A stretch of 64,000 bases of DNA from Lachnoclostridium sp. An76 (GTDB taxonomy: Bacteria; Bacillota; Clostridia; Lachnospirales; Lachnospiraceae). Under the pieces are notes generated by a model. The model was not told the DNA's origin, did not search any database, and saw only the letters and a list, made by a program, of their open reading frames with translations. Numbering within the stretch: the stretch's first letter is position 1; each line of letters opens with the position of its first letter. Position numbers and translations under genes: made by a program. The stretch lies in contig NZ_NFHL01000006.1 in NCBI RefSeq assembly GCF_002161355.1, positions 124,001 through 188,000 on the forward strand, in the 5' to 3' direction. This document shows positions 35,855 to 45,291 of this stretch, piece after piece.

Positions 35855-37948
35855 ATGAAGACGGCATTAGAGTGGAAAAAGTATTATTCGAGCCTGGGAT
35901 TCAGGGACAATTACATATATGACGGAAATGATCTTGGGGTGAGCTGTACGGTAGGCGGGACTTCGTTTAAGCTGTGGAGTCCTTCGGCTGACAGTGTCAC
36001 CCTGAATCTGTTTCAGGAAGGGGGCGGGGGAAGCCCGTATCAGGAAATCCCCATGGAGCGGGAAGCCAGGGGTGTGTGGAGCTGGAAGACAGAAGAGTGC
36101 CTGCACGGGGTCTACTATGATTTTGCCATTGAGATGGAGGGGAAGACCGTCCGCTCGGCGGATCCTTATGCGAAAGCCTGCGGCATCAACGGCAGGAGAA
36201 GTATGGCGGTGGACCTGAGCCGGACAGACCCTGAGGGCTGGGAGTCAGACCGGGCGCCGGAGAGGCAGGAGGAGCAGATCATTTATGAGCTCCACGTAAA
36301 AGAATTCTCCTGGGATGCATCCGGAGGGTTCCCGGAAGCGTACCGGGGGAAATATAAGGCATTTACCTGCGGGGATACGACGCTGTATGGTGATGGCGTG
36401 CATCCGACGGGGCTGAACTATCTGAAGGATCTGGGGATCACACATGTGCAGATCATGCCTGCCTATGACTACGGCTCTGTGGATGAGGCGGGAAAGGATA
36501 CGGAGTTTAACTGGGGTTATGACCCGGTGAACTACAATGTACCGGAGGGGTCTTATTCTACCGATCCTGCGAGAGGCGAGGTGCGCATCCGGGAGATGAA
36601 GGAGATGATCCAGGCTCTCCATGCCCGGGGATTCCGTGTGATCATGGATGTGGTATACAATCATACGTACTCCCTGGATTCCTGGTTCCAGCGCACTGCC
36701 CCCTGGTATTTTTACCGGGTGTTTGACGACGGCAGGATCTCCAATGGGTCCGCCTGCGGAAATGACGTGGCGAGCGAGCGGGAAATGTGCGGGAAATATA
36801 TACTGGAATCTGTGCTTTACTGGACGGAGGAATACCATGTGGACGGATTCCGGTTTGACCTGATGGGGCTTCTGGACGTGGACCTGATGAACCGGATCCG
36901 AAGAGAACTGGACGCCCGGTACGGCAGGGGAGAGAAGATGCTCTTCGGAGAGCCATGGGCAGCGGCGGAGACAGCGATGGAAGGCGGCGCTGTGCCGGCC
37001 CTGAAGAAAAATATCCGCCTGCTGGATGAAAAGATCGGCATGTTCTGCGATGACACGAGAGACGCGGTGAAAGGTTCTGCGCTGAAAGTGAGGAAGCCGG
37101 GATTTATCAACGGGGCAGAGGATAAAGAGGACGATATCATCCGCGGGGTGGCCGCGTGGCGGGCAGCAGGGGTCAAAGCGCCTTCACAGATCATTACCTA
37201 TGTGTCTGCCCATGACAATCAGACTCTGTGGGATAAGCTGGCTGAGACAATGCCTCAGGCAGATGAGAAAGAGAGGATGCGGCTCAACCGTATGGCAGCG
37301 GCTTTGTATATGACGTGCCAGGGGAGTCTTTTTCTTCTGTCAGGAGAGGAGTTTGCCCGGACAAAGGACGGGCTGGAGGATTCCTACAATGCCCCCATCG
37401 CCATAAACAGGCTGGACTGGGAACAGGCCTGGAAGAACCGGGATCTTGTGGACTATTACCGGGGGCTGCTCGCTCTCAGGAGACAGCTCCCCGGGCTCTG
37501 CGATAAGTCTGCGCGGGCGGCTGAACGGATCTCTCATGTGCAGAAAGAAAAGGGGGCAGTCAGCTTTGTGATAGATAACCGGCCGTGGGTTCCGGTCTGT
37601 CAGAAGGGAGAGACAGGAGATGCGCCGGAACTCGAAGGGAAGGCGCATAAGAACCGGTGGCAGACGTTGAAGATCGTTTATAACAGCAGCAGGGAAGAGC
37701 GCCCGGTCACATTGGACGGAGAAGGGTGGAAAGTCCTCTGCGACGGGCAGGACAGCTGGCTGTGGAAGACAGACCGACCTGCACAGGGGAAGATGTGCAT
37801 TGCCCCGCAGAGTGTCCTTATCCTCGGACAGGACGGGAACACGGCGGAAGCAGAAACAATAGAAACAACAGAAGCAACAGAAGCAGCCGGCACAGCGGAG
37901 CATCAACATAGAAGAGAAGAAACGACCTGGAGGAAAAAGGCAGTATGA
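35855..37948 (+). CDS. Type I pullulanase, GH13
   Basis: A 697-aa cytoplasmic debranching enzyme that cuts alpha-1,6 links in pullulan and branched maltodextrins. An N-terminal CBM48-like region (residues about 20-120, TSFKLWSPSADSVTLNLF) precedes the GH13 barrel. The type I marker reads FNWGYDPVNYNVPEGSYSTDP. Catalytic residues are D335 (GFRFDLMG), E366 (LFGEPWA) and D454 (SAHDNQT). There is no signal peptide, fitting action on imported oligosaccharides. A Glu/Thr/Ala-rich tail (about residues 665-690) follows. The stop overlaps the next gene by 4 bases. A possible separate promoter (TTGACA about 35775) lies upstream. Confidence 0.9.
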   Translation: MKTALEWKKYYSSLGFRDNYIYDGNDLGVSCTVGGTSFKLWSPSADSVTLNLFQEGGGGSPYQEIPMEREARGVWSWKTEECLHGVYYDFAIEMEGKTVRSADPYAKACGINGRRSMAVDLSRTDPEGWESDRAPERQEEQIIYELHVKEFSWDASGGFPEAYRGKYKAFTCGDTTLYGDGVHPTGLNYLKDLGITHVQIMPAYDYGSVDEAGKDTEFNWGYDPVNYNVPEGSYSTDPARGEVRIREMKEMIQALHARGFRVIMDVVYNHTYSLDSWFQRTAPWYFYRVFDDGRISNGSACGNDVASEREMCGKYILESVLYWTEEYHVDGFRFDLMGLLDVDLMNRIRRELDARYGRGEKMLFGEPWAAAETAMEGGAVPALKKNIRLLDEKIGMFCDDTRDAVKGSALKVRKPGFINGAEDKEDDIIRGVAAWRAAGVKAPSQIITYVSAHDNQTLWDKLAETMPQADEKERMRLNRMAAALYMTCQGSLFLLSGEEFARTKDGLEDSYNAPIAINRLDWEQAWKNRDLVDYYRGLLALRRQLPGLCDKSARAAERISHVQKEKGAVSFVIDNRPWVPVCQKGETGDAPELEGKAHKNRWQTLKIVYNSSREERPVTLDGEGWKVLCDGQDSWLWKTDRPAQGKMCIAPQSVLILGQDGNTAEAETIETTEATEAAGTAEHQHRREETTWRKKAV

Positions 37949-40038
37949 GCAGAAAATGGGTGTACGGAAAACAGGATTGGAAGACATATGAGCGGGGACA
38001 GGAGAACTGTTATCTGATGACCAATGGGCTGGGAGGATTTTCTTCTATGACTATGACCGGGTCTGTGGCAAGGAATGACCATGCCTTTTTTATGGCGTGT
38101 ACAAAGGCGCCGAACAATCGGTATAATATGGTCCACCGTCTGGCGGAAAAGCTCCGGATCGGAGACAGGGAATATGTACTCTCCTCCCAGCAGTCTGCGG
38201 ACAGAAAAGTGGAGGAGGGGTATCGCTATCTTTCTGAATTTTCTTATGAAGATACTCCCATGTGGAGATTCCATGTATACGGTGTGGAGATCGTGAAAGA
38301 GGCGGCAATGAAAAACGGGGAGAATACGGCTGCGCTTACTTACAGGATCATAAACCGGACGCGCGGGGAGGCGCGGCTGACTGTCACACCGTTTTATCAG
38401 TTCACTCCGAAAGGGAAAGAACCGGACGCAGGGCAGAAGTTCGAGTGGAGGGAGATCCGGAATAGCGGGATCAATGGAACAGCCTGCCGGATCGAGAGCA
38501 ATGACCTGTCCCTGGAACTGATCACAGACGGTCAGGTCAGCGGGATCGGACCGGTTTGGGAAACATATTTCTATTCTTATGATGCGTGTGACGGGAGAAG
38601 GGATACCGGCTCCGCCGCTGCGTGCCACCAGATCAGTATCTGTGTGGAGAGCGGATGTGAAAAAGTACTCTCTATCATATACCGGATGGACGGGATCGGC
38701 GCGGACAAAGGACAGGAAAGCAGTGGAGATCCGGCAAATACTCCCCGGGAGATGGCGGATACTTCCGGGGGGATAGATTCATCCCGGGAGATTACGGATT
38801 CTCCCCGGGAGATGGCGGCTCGGATCACAGAGGGATTGAAAGCGTACCGTAAAGGGCTGGAAGCGCTTGCCGGGTTCCGGGATGAGAATGCGCGAACGCT
38901 GTCAAAAAGCGCGGACCAGTTTATCTCTCTTCGGGAATCTACCGGGGGGAAGACAATACTCGCCGGATATCCTTTCTTTGAGGACTGGGGCAGAGATACC
39001 ATGATCGCGCTGCCCGGCGTATGCATTTCCACAGGAAGATACGAGGACGCCGAGTCCATACTGCGCACGTTTGCCGCATACGAGAGGAGAGGGCTCATGC
39101 CGAATCTGTTCCCGGAGGGCAGGAATGATCCCATGTACAATACAGTGGACGCGGCGCTTCTTTTTATTAACTGTGTGTGGCTGTATTACAGCGCGTCCGG
39201 CAATGCTGGCTTTGTGGAAGAAATGTATCCGGTCATGGAGCGGATCATAGAAAATTATAAAGCGGGCACTGACTATGAGATCCGCATGGAGGAGGACTGC
39301 CTGATCCGGGCGGGGAGCGGTCTTGACCAGGTGACATGGATGGACGTCCGCGTGGGAGACATCCTGCCAACACCCCGCCACGGGAAGCCGGTGGAGATCA
39401 ATGCATACTGGTATAACGCGCTCAGGATCATGGGGCGATTTTCCGATATGCTCGGGAAATCCGATGAAGCTTATGAGGAATTGGCGGACAAGGTAAGGGC
39501 GTCCTTTGAAAAAGAGTTCTGGATGGAAGAAAAACACTGCTTAAGAGACGTAGTCTCAGGGACAAAGGCAGACACTCAGATCCGGTGCAATCAGATCTGG
39601 GCAGTGTCAATGCCGTTTACGATGCTCGGACCGGATAAAGAGAGGCAGATCGTGGATACTGTCTTTGAAAAATTGTATACACCTTACGGGCTGCGCACGC
39701 TGGAGGAAGCGGATCCGGAATTTAAACCTTTCTATGGCGGGGAAGTCTTAAAGCGTGATCTCGCCTATCATCAGGGAACGGTGTGGGTGTATCCGCTTGG
39801 CGCGTATTATACAGCGTATCTCAAGGTGCACGGATACAGCAGCGCCGCGAAAGCATATGTAAAAGAGCAGCTGGAGGTAATGGAAGGCGCCATGCGGGAG
39901 GGATGCGTCGGACAGCTCCCGGAAATCTATGACGGGGAAAACCCTGTGTCCTCAAAGGGATGCTTTGCCCAGGCGTGGAGCACGGGCGAGATCTTAAGAG
40001 TGTACGAGGCGCTGGAGCGTCAGGCAGAAAAGCGTTAA
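37945..40038 (+). CDS. Glycogen debranching enzyme, amylo-alpha-1,6-glucosidase (GH133)
   Basis: 697 aa. The N-terminal beta-rich domain (about residues 1-240) starts with ENCYLMTNGLGGFSSMTM. The C-terminal (alpha/alpha)6 barrel has TILAGYPFFEDWGRDTMIALPGVCISTGRY, LMPNLFPEGRNDPMYNTVDAALLFI, and DLAYHQGTVWVYPLGAYYTAY. It removes alpha-1,6-linked glucose stubs. Between the domains is a low-complexity stretch with imperfect PREMAD/SREITD repeats (about residues 265-290), probably a flexible linker grown by duplication. It starts inside the pullulanase stop (ATGA overlap), so translation is coupled. Confidence 0.88.
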   Translation: MSRKWVYGKQDWKTYERGQENCYLMTNGLGGFSSMTMTGSVARNDHAFFMACTKAPNNRYNMVHRLAEKLRIGDREYVLSSQQSADRKVEEGYRYLSEFSYEDTPMWRFHVYGVEIVKEAAMKNGENTAALTYRIINRTRGEARLTVTPFYQFTPKGKEPDAGQKFEWREIRNSGINGTACRIESNDLSLELITDGQVSGIGPVWETYFYSYDACDGRRDTGSAAACHQISICVESGCEKVLSIIYRMDGIGADKGQESSGDPANTPREMADTSGGIDSSREITDSPREMAARITEGLKAYRKGLEALAGFRDENARTLSKSADQFISLRESTGGKTILAGYPFFEDWGRDTMIALPGVCISTGRYEDAESILRTFAAYERRGLMPNLFPEGRNDPMYNTVDAALLFINCVWLYYSASGNAGFVEEMYPVMERIIENYKAGTDYEIRMEEDCLIRAGSGLDQVTWMDVRVGDILPTPRHGKPVEINAYWYNALRIMGRFSDMLGKSDEAYEELADKVRASFEKEFWMEEKHCLRDVVSGTKADTQIRCNQIWAVSMPFTMLGPDKERQIVDTVFEKLYTPYGLRTLEEADPEFKPFYGGEVLKRDLAYHQGTVWVYPLGAYYTAYLKVHGYSSAAKAYVKEQLEVMEGAMREGCVGQLPEIYDGENPVSSKGCFAQAWSTGEILRVYEALERQAEKR

Positions 40039-40056
40039 GCGGAAAGGAGTGCTGTC

Positions 40057-41811
40057 ATGGAATTTACAGCAGTATATCACAAAACGTCAGAGCAGATGAG
40101 CTATGCCCTCGATGAGGACCGGCTTGTCGTGAACCTTAAGACAGGATACGATGTAAAACAGGTCTTCATCATCCACGGAGATCCTTTTGACGCCGGAATA
40201 TTGGGCGGCAGCGAAAAGTGGAGCGGCACAAGGGAGGAGATCGTCTTTAAGAAAAGGCTCCCTTATCAGATATGGTGGACGACAACGCTTATGCCGCCGT
40301 ATAAGAGATGCAAATATTATTTTGAACTCCACACGGACCGTGAGGTGTGGTATTATTTTGAGGACGGATTTCTCACAAAAGAACAGATGGATATGCCGGG
40401 GCGGCTCCTTCAGTATTTTATCGTACCGTGGATGAACCCGGCGGATGTGAACCGCACGCCCGCGTGGGTCAATGACACTGTGTGGTATCAGATCTTCCCG
40501 GACCGCTTCTGCAGCGGGGACCCTCAGAGGGAAAAGGGGGATGTCCGGCCGTGGCAGACAGGCCCTGTGACAAACCAGGAGAGGTACGGCGGGGACCTGG
40601 AGGGGATCCGGCAGAAGCTCCCCTATCTCGCAGAGCTCGGGATCACGGGGATCTATCTGAATCCCATCATGGAGGCGGAGACGAACCATAAGTACGATAC
40701 TACAGACTATACGAAGATCGATCCAGCGTTCGGGGACGACGCCGTCATGGAACGCCTGGTGGCAGAGGCGCATGAAAAAGGGATCCGTGTGATGGTGGAC
40801 GCAGTGTTCAACCACTGTGGGAGAAAGTTCGCCCCCTGGCTGGACGTCCAGGAAAAGGGACAGGCATCCGCATACGCGGACTGGTTTATGGTGCAGGACT
40901 GGTCTGACCTGAGCAAACATGAGAATACCAGGGACGGAAGGTTCTATTCCTTTGCTTTTGCGGACTGGATGCCAAAGCTCAATACAAATAATGAAGAAGT
41001 CATCCGCTATTTCTGTGATGTATGCGAGGGATGGATCCGGAAATACGACATCGACGGCATCCGTTTTGATGTGGGAAATGAAGTGTCCCACCGGTTCCTG
41101 AAAAAAATAAGAGAACATTTAAAGGCAGTCAAGCCGGACATTTATCTTCTCGGGGAAATCTGGCATGACGCCAGCCAGTGGCTGATGGGGGATGAGTATG
41201 ACTCTGTCATGAATTATCCGCTCATGAGCGGGATCCACGACTATTTTCTCGACAGCTCCATGGATAAGCAGGAGTTTGAATACATGGTCAACCGCTGTTA
41301 TACGATGTATATGCAGCAGAATAATAATGTGCTGTTCAACCTTCTGGATTCCCACGATACGGAACGGTTGATGAACCGCTTCCATGACCTGGATATTTTT
41401 TACCAGCAGCTGGCCGTGCTCTTTACCCTTCCGGGAAGTCCGTGCATTTATTATGGGACAGAGATCGCCATGGAGGGAGGTTTTGACCCGGACTGCCGCC
41501 GGTGCATGCCCTGGGATGAGATCGGTGCAGGGAAATATACGGAGCGGATGAGCCAGATGAAGGAACTGATCCGTCTGAGGCGGACAGAGGCGGCATGCCG
41601 CAGCCTGCATTTCCATTTCCCGGATCAGTACGGGAACAGGCGGTGTGTGGAATATATCAAGCTGGATGACGAAAACAGGAAGATCGAGGTCCTGCTGAAC
41701 TGCTCCGATGAGGAGGTGCATACTGCACCGGGAGGAGAAGTCCTGTTTGCGCGGAACTTTTCAGACGGCGTGCTGAAACCGAAGGGGACGCTGATCCGCA
41801 GGGTATGCTGA
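40057..41811 (+). CDS. Neopullulanase/cyclomaltodextrinase-type GH13
   Basis: 584 aa. An N-terminal CBM34-like domain (about residues 1-125) precedes the GH13 barrel. The family cue before the barrel is VNDTVWYQIFPDRFCSGD. Catalytic residues are D338 (GIRFDVGNE), E367 (LLGEIWHD) and D434 (LLDSHDTER). It cleaves alpha-1,4 bonds in cyclodextrins, pullulan or maltodextrins inside the cell. No signal peptide is present. It follows the debranching enzyme by 18 bases. Confidence 0.88.
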   Translation: MEFTAVYHKTSEQMSYALDEDRLVVNLKTGYDVKQVFIIHGDPFDAGILGGSEKWSGTREEIVFKKRLPYQIWWTTTLMPPYKRCKYYFELHTDREVWYYFEDGFLTKEQMDMPGRLLQYFIVPWMNPADVNRTPAWVNDTVWYQIFPDRFCSGDPQREKGDVRPWQTGPVTNQERYGGDLEGIRQKLPYLAELGITGIYLNPIMEAETNHKYDTTDYTKIDPAFGDDAVMERLVAEAHEKGIRVMVDAVFNHCGRKFAPWLDVQEKGQASAYADWFMVQDWSDLSKHENTRDGRFYSFAFADWMPKLNTNNEEVIRYFCDVCEGWIRKYDIDGIRFDVGNEVSHRFLKKIREHLKAVKPDIYLLGEIWHDASQWLMGDEYDSVMNYPLMSGIHDYFLDSSMDKQEFEYMVNRCYTMYMQQNNNVLFNLLDSHDTERLMNRFHDLDIFYQQLAVLFTLPGSPCIYYGTEIAMEGGFDPDCRRCMPWDEIGAGKYTERMSQMKELIRLRRTEAACRSLHFHFPDQYGNRRCVEYIKLDDENRKIEVLLNCSDEEVHTAPGGEVLFARNFSDGVLKPKGTLIRRVC

Positions 41812-41848
41812 TCCGAAAGTAAGATCATGAGAGAAGAGAGGTTTGAAT

Positions 41849-43480
41849 ATGGAAGATAAGAAAGAAAAATGGTGGAAAAACGCAGTTGTATATCAGATCT
41901 ATCCGAAGAGCTTCCAGGACTCGAACGGGGATGGCATCGGGGATATCCGGGGGATCATCCGGAGGCTCGACTATCTGGCGGACCTGGGGATCGACGCAGT
42001 GTGGATCTCGCCGATGTACTGCTCGCCGCAGAATGACAATGGGTATGATATTTCTGATTATCAGGACATTGACCCCATGTTCGGGACGCTTGAGGATATG
42101 GATGAGCTGATCGCTGAGGCGGGGAAGCGCAAGATCCGTATCATCATGGACCTGGTGCTCAACCACACTTCCAATGAGCACCGGTGGTTTCAGGAGGCAA
42201 AGAAGAGCAGGGAAAACCCTTATCATGACTATTATGTGTGGCGCGATGGCGAGGAAGGGGTTTATCCGAATGACATGAAGGCAGCCTTCGGAGGCCCTGC
42301 GTGGGAGTGGGTGCCGGAAGTAAAGCAGTATTATTTCCATCAGTTCGCTCCCGAACAGCCGGACCTGAACTGGGAGAACCCGAAGGTGAGGAGAGAAATC
42401 TATGACATGATCCTCTGGTGGATGGACCGGGGAGTGGGCGGATTCCGTCTGGATGTGATCGACCAGATCGCAAAAGAGCCGGATCTGGGGATCACGAATA
42501 ACGGTCCTAAGCTCCACGAATTTCTGCGGGAACTGAGCAGGGAGACATTCCAGAAAGGAGACCTCATCACAGTTGGTGAAGCCTGGGGAGCAACGCCGGA
42601 GATCGCGGAGAAATACAGCTGCCCCGACGGAAGCGAATTCTCTATGGTGTTTCAGTTCGAGCACATCGGCCTGGATCAGCAGGAAGGGAAGGAAAAGTGG
42701 GACCTGGCGCCCCTTTCCCTTGTAAAGCTGAAAAAATGTCTGGCAAAATGGCAGAACGCGCTCCATAAGAAAGGCTGGAACAGCCTGTTCTGGGATAACC
42801 ACGATCTGCCCCGCATCGTGTCACGCTGGGGAGACGACAGCACATACCGCGCAGAGTCCGCGAAGATGCTGGCTGCAGTCCTCCACGGGATGCAGGGCAC
42901 CCCGTATATTTATCAGGGGGAAGAACTGGGGATGACGAATGTGAAGTTTAAAGACATCACAGACTACCGGGATCTGGAAACGGTCAATATGTACCATGAG
43001 CGGCTGCAGGCGGGATATCCCCTGGAAGATGTCATGCATTCGATCTACGCCAAAAGCCGGGATAACGCCCGCACACCCATGCAGTGGAGCAGGGAAGAGA
43101 ACGCCGGCTTTACCACAGGGATTCCGTGGATCGCTGTGAACCCGAACTACACTGAGATCAATGCAGCGTCAGAGACAGAGGATCCGGATTCTGTATATCA
43201 GTTTTATAAAAAACTCGTACACTTAAGGAAAGAATATCCCGTCTTTGCGGACGGCGATTTCAGCCTCCTGATGCCTGAGGACGAGCAGATCTTTGCCTAT
43301 ACGCGTACAGACGCAGAGTGCAGGATGCTCGTCTGCGCGAACTTTACCGGGGAGCCGGTCAGATGCCCTCTGTCCGAAGAGTGGAAAGATGCGCAGATGC
43401 TCATCCATAACTATCCGGGAGAACGGCTGGATGAAGAACTGAAGCCATATGAGGCGGCGATCCTTCTGAAAATGGAATAA
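41849..43480 (+). CDS. Oligo-1,6-glucosidase / alpha-glucosidase, GH13
   Basis: A 543-aa exo-acting GH13 enzyme related to MalL. It starts with WWKNAVVYQIYPKSFQDSNGDGIGDI. Catalytic residues are D202 (GFRLDVID), E244 (VGEAWG) and D319 (WDNHDLPR). It contains the C-terminal motif NARTPMQWSREENAGFT. It releases glucose from isomaltose-type or short maltooligosaccharide ends. The start at 41849 follows AGAGGTTTGAAT. It is the last clear carbohydrate gene of the operon. Confidence 0.88.
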   Translation: MEDKKEKWWKNAVVYQIYPKSFQDSNGDGIGDIRGIIRRLDYLADLGIDAVWISPMYCSPQNDNGYDISDYQDIDPMFGTLEDMDELIAEAGKRKIRIIMDLVLNHTSNEHRWFQEAKKSRENPYHDYYVWRDGEEGVYPNDMKAAFGGPAWEWVPEVKQYYFHQFAPEQPDLNWENPKVRREIYDMILWWMDRGVGGFRLDVIDQIAKEPDLGITNNGPKLHEFLRELSRETFQKGDLITVGEAWGATPEIAEKYSCPDGSEFSMVFQFEHIGLDQQEGKEKWDLAPLSLVKLKKCLAKWQNALHKKGWNSLFWDNHDLPRIVSRWGDDSTYRAESAKMLAAVLHGMQGTPYIYQGEELGMTNVKFKDITDYRDLETVNMYHERLQAGYPLEDVMHSIYAKSRDNARTPMQWSREENAGFTTGIPWIAVNPNYTEINAASETEDPDSVYQFYKKLVHLRKEYPVFADGDFSLLMPEDEQIFAYTRTDAECRMLVCANFTGEPVRCPLSEEWKDAQMLIHNYPGERLDEELKPYEAAILLKME

Positions 43481-43562
43481 TCCACAGCTTTTTTCAAAAG
43501 ATAATATAGCGGAGGGCTGAGATCAAAAAGAAAGAGAGAAAGTCGGACAGGCAGGAGGAATT

Positions 43563-44138
43563 ATGAAGAAGATACTTTTTTTGATCATTGATATGCAGAA
43601 TGGATTTGTGAACAAATATACAGAAGGACTTGACAGGAAGATACTGGATTTTCACGATAAGATCAAGGACAGAGTGATCACTGCCGGAACCCGGTATGTC
43701 AATCACGAGCATACGGCGTGCTATTTATTTGAGGGCTGGAAAGACTGCATGGCAGGGAGCAAAGAAGCGGAGATCATCCCTACTCTCGTTCCGATCATGG
43801 AAAGAGTGTTCGACAAAGACAAGTACAGCTGCTGGAATGAAGAAATGAGGCGGTATATCCGTGATGATAATGTGGAGAAAGTTTATTTCGCAGGGGTGAA
43901 TACAGGATGCTGCGTACTTCACAGCGCTTTTGATTTTTATGATGACCTGGTGGACTGTACCGTAATAGAAGATCTCTGCGGATCAACATCGGGGATCAAA
44001 GAACACGAAGAAGGGATCGCAGTTCTGCGGAGCTGTATCACAAAAGAAAGAGTAGTCACAGCGGAGGAGGCCCTCAAAGAGATCAATCTGGATTTGTGGG
44101 GGAGCCTTCCTTGTGAATATAACGTCCGAAAACAGTGA
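43563..44138 (+). CDS. Cysteine hydrolase, isochorismatase-like family
   Basis: 191 aa. The catalytic residues of the family are visible: Asp10 in FLIIDMQNGF, a central Lys (ERVFDKDKYSCW) and Cys in VYFAGVNTGCCVLHSAFDFYD. The substrate is unknown; the family includes nicotinamidase- and isochorismatase-type enzymes. The start follows GCAGGAGGAATT. The last 18 codons (from about 44085) and the stop are provided by a terminal repeat of structured element copy 2, so the native C-terminus has been replaced. Confidence 0.82.
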   Translation: MKKILFLIIDMQNGFVNKYTEGLDRKILDFHDKIKDRVITAGTRYVNHEHTACYLFEGWKDCMAGSKEAEIIPTLVPIMERVFDKDKYSCWNEEMRRYIRDDNVEKVYFAGVNTGCCVLHSAFDFYDDLVDCTVIEDLCGSTSGIKEHEEGIAVLRSCITKERVVTAEEALKEINLDLWGSLPCEYNVRKQ

Positions 44139-44918
44139 AGCGTGTTTGTCGAAGACGTATCCAGCACGGGTGTGTGGGTGGCTTCGGCTCCGGGGCTCCG
44201 TGGCAGCAAAAACTAAGAAATCCGGGACTATGCTAAAGGCAGAAAGCAGCAGGGAGCAACTCGCCTTTGGCTCAGACAAGCCCCCTGCTGCTTTCAACGC
44301 ATAGTTCCGGATTTCAAGTTTTTTCAAGCCCCTCCGCAGTCACCTCAGACACCCACACACCCGTGCTGAAAGGTTTTCGAAAAAGGCGCTTCGCTGTTTT
44401 CTGGTTTACTCAAGCCGGAAGGTCCCCAGCAAATGCAGCATTTAAAAACGTAGCGAGAAGGGAACTTTCCCGGCAAAAGGCACCCCCTCTCCCGGAAGTC
44501 CGCGGTCCCTTCCGATTGGTAAAACTTCTTGTTTTGCCGCTGAAGCTCCCCTCTCACCCACCTTTCGAAATCCTGCATTTGACTGCGGGGACCTTCCGAT
44601 CGGATGCGCGCAGAAAACCGACCCTTTGATGCGCCTTTCGCGGCGGGCGGGGATATGGCGACGGTGACTTGGAGTAATCTGCTGGAAAGACTTAAAAGAA
44701 TGGGATGCGGCGTTAATTTCAAAGCGGATGCCTGAGCCGCAGGCGAATCTTCCGCTTTGGAATTGTCCTTAGCCGTATCCCATTCTTTTTACGTCTTTCC
44801 CAGATTACGGAACCGGAACCTGAGCCATATCCCCGCCCGCCGCGAAAACGTCCTGTATCAAACCGACGGTTTTCGGACGTCATATTCACAAGGAAGGCTC
44901 CCCCACAAATCCAGATTT
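44085..44918. mobile_element. Structured TIR-bounded non-coding element, copy 2 (834 bp)
   Basis: The ends 44085-44133 and 44869-44918 form a nearly perfect inverted repeat of about 48 bp (AATCTGGATTTGTGGGGGAG, then a CCTTCCTTGTGAATAT-type stretch and ACGTCCGAAAAC). Hairpin 1 (about 44224-44312) keeps the copy-1 outer stem with one wobble. Its inner stem is AAAGCAGCAGG/CCTGCTGCTTT, one base pair changed on both sides relative to copy 1. Hairpin 2 lies at about 44670-44815. An extra segment of about 200 bp (about 44370-44600), absent from copy 1, lies between them. The left end overlaps the hydrolase gene and the right end stops six bases before the thrS promoter. Confidence 0.82.
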
Positions 44919-44923
44919 CCACC

Positions 44924-44953
44924 TTGACATATCCTCCCCCCTTGCGGTAGAAT
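44924..44953 (+). promoter_or_regulatory. Promoter of the thrS T-box leader
   Basis: A consensus TTGACA (44924-44929) and TAGAAT (44948-44953) are separated by 18 bases. It starts six bases after the right end of the structured element. Confidence 0.8.
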
Positions 44954-44957
44954 AACC

Positions 44958-45240
44958 GATGTAAGCAAAAGCGTTGAAGAGGACAGTAAGCTGTCCGGTC
45001 ATCTCAGAGAGAAGCCCGTCTGGTGCGAGGGCTTTGGTGTTCCGGCTGACTGAAGACCACCTCGGAGCTGCCCTAATCCGGCACGGTGATTCCGTTATCA
45101 TCACACGAATGAAGCAGGTTTTCCATGGAAAACAAGCAGGGTGGAACCGCGGGAATACTGATATCCCGTCCCTGCGTGGAGTGTTTCCGTGCGGACATAG
45201 ATTCAGAAGGTGAGAGACATTCCGGGAGGGATGTCTTTTC
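44958..45240 (+). ncRNA. T-box riboswitch, threonine type
   Basis: The leader carries the canonical T-box AGGGTGGAACCGCGGG near 45149-45164. Upstream are an AGUA-like/Stem I region (GAGGACAGTAAGCTGTCC, AGAGAGAAGCCCGTC) and a specifier-loop region GAAGACCACCTCGG whose ACC fits threonine. Downstream are a GCAGGG/CCCTGC helix and a GACATTCC/GGGATGTC hairpin followed by TTTTCTGTTTT (about 45218-45245), the terminator. Uncharged tRNA-Thr would stabilise the antiterminator and switch on the adjacent thrS. Confidence 0.9.
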
Positions 45241-45291
45241 TGTTTTATGGATCAGCATCGGACAGATAAAAGGGAAAGGAAGGAAAAGAAG

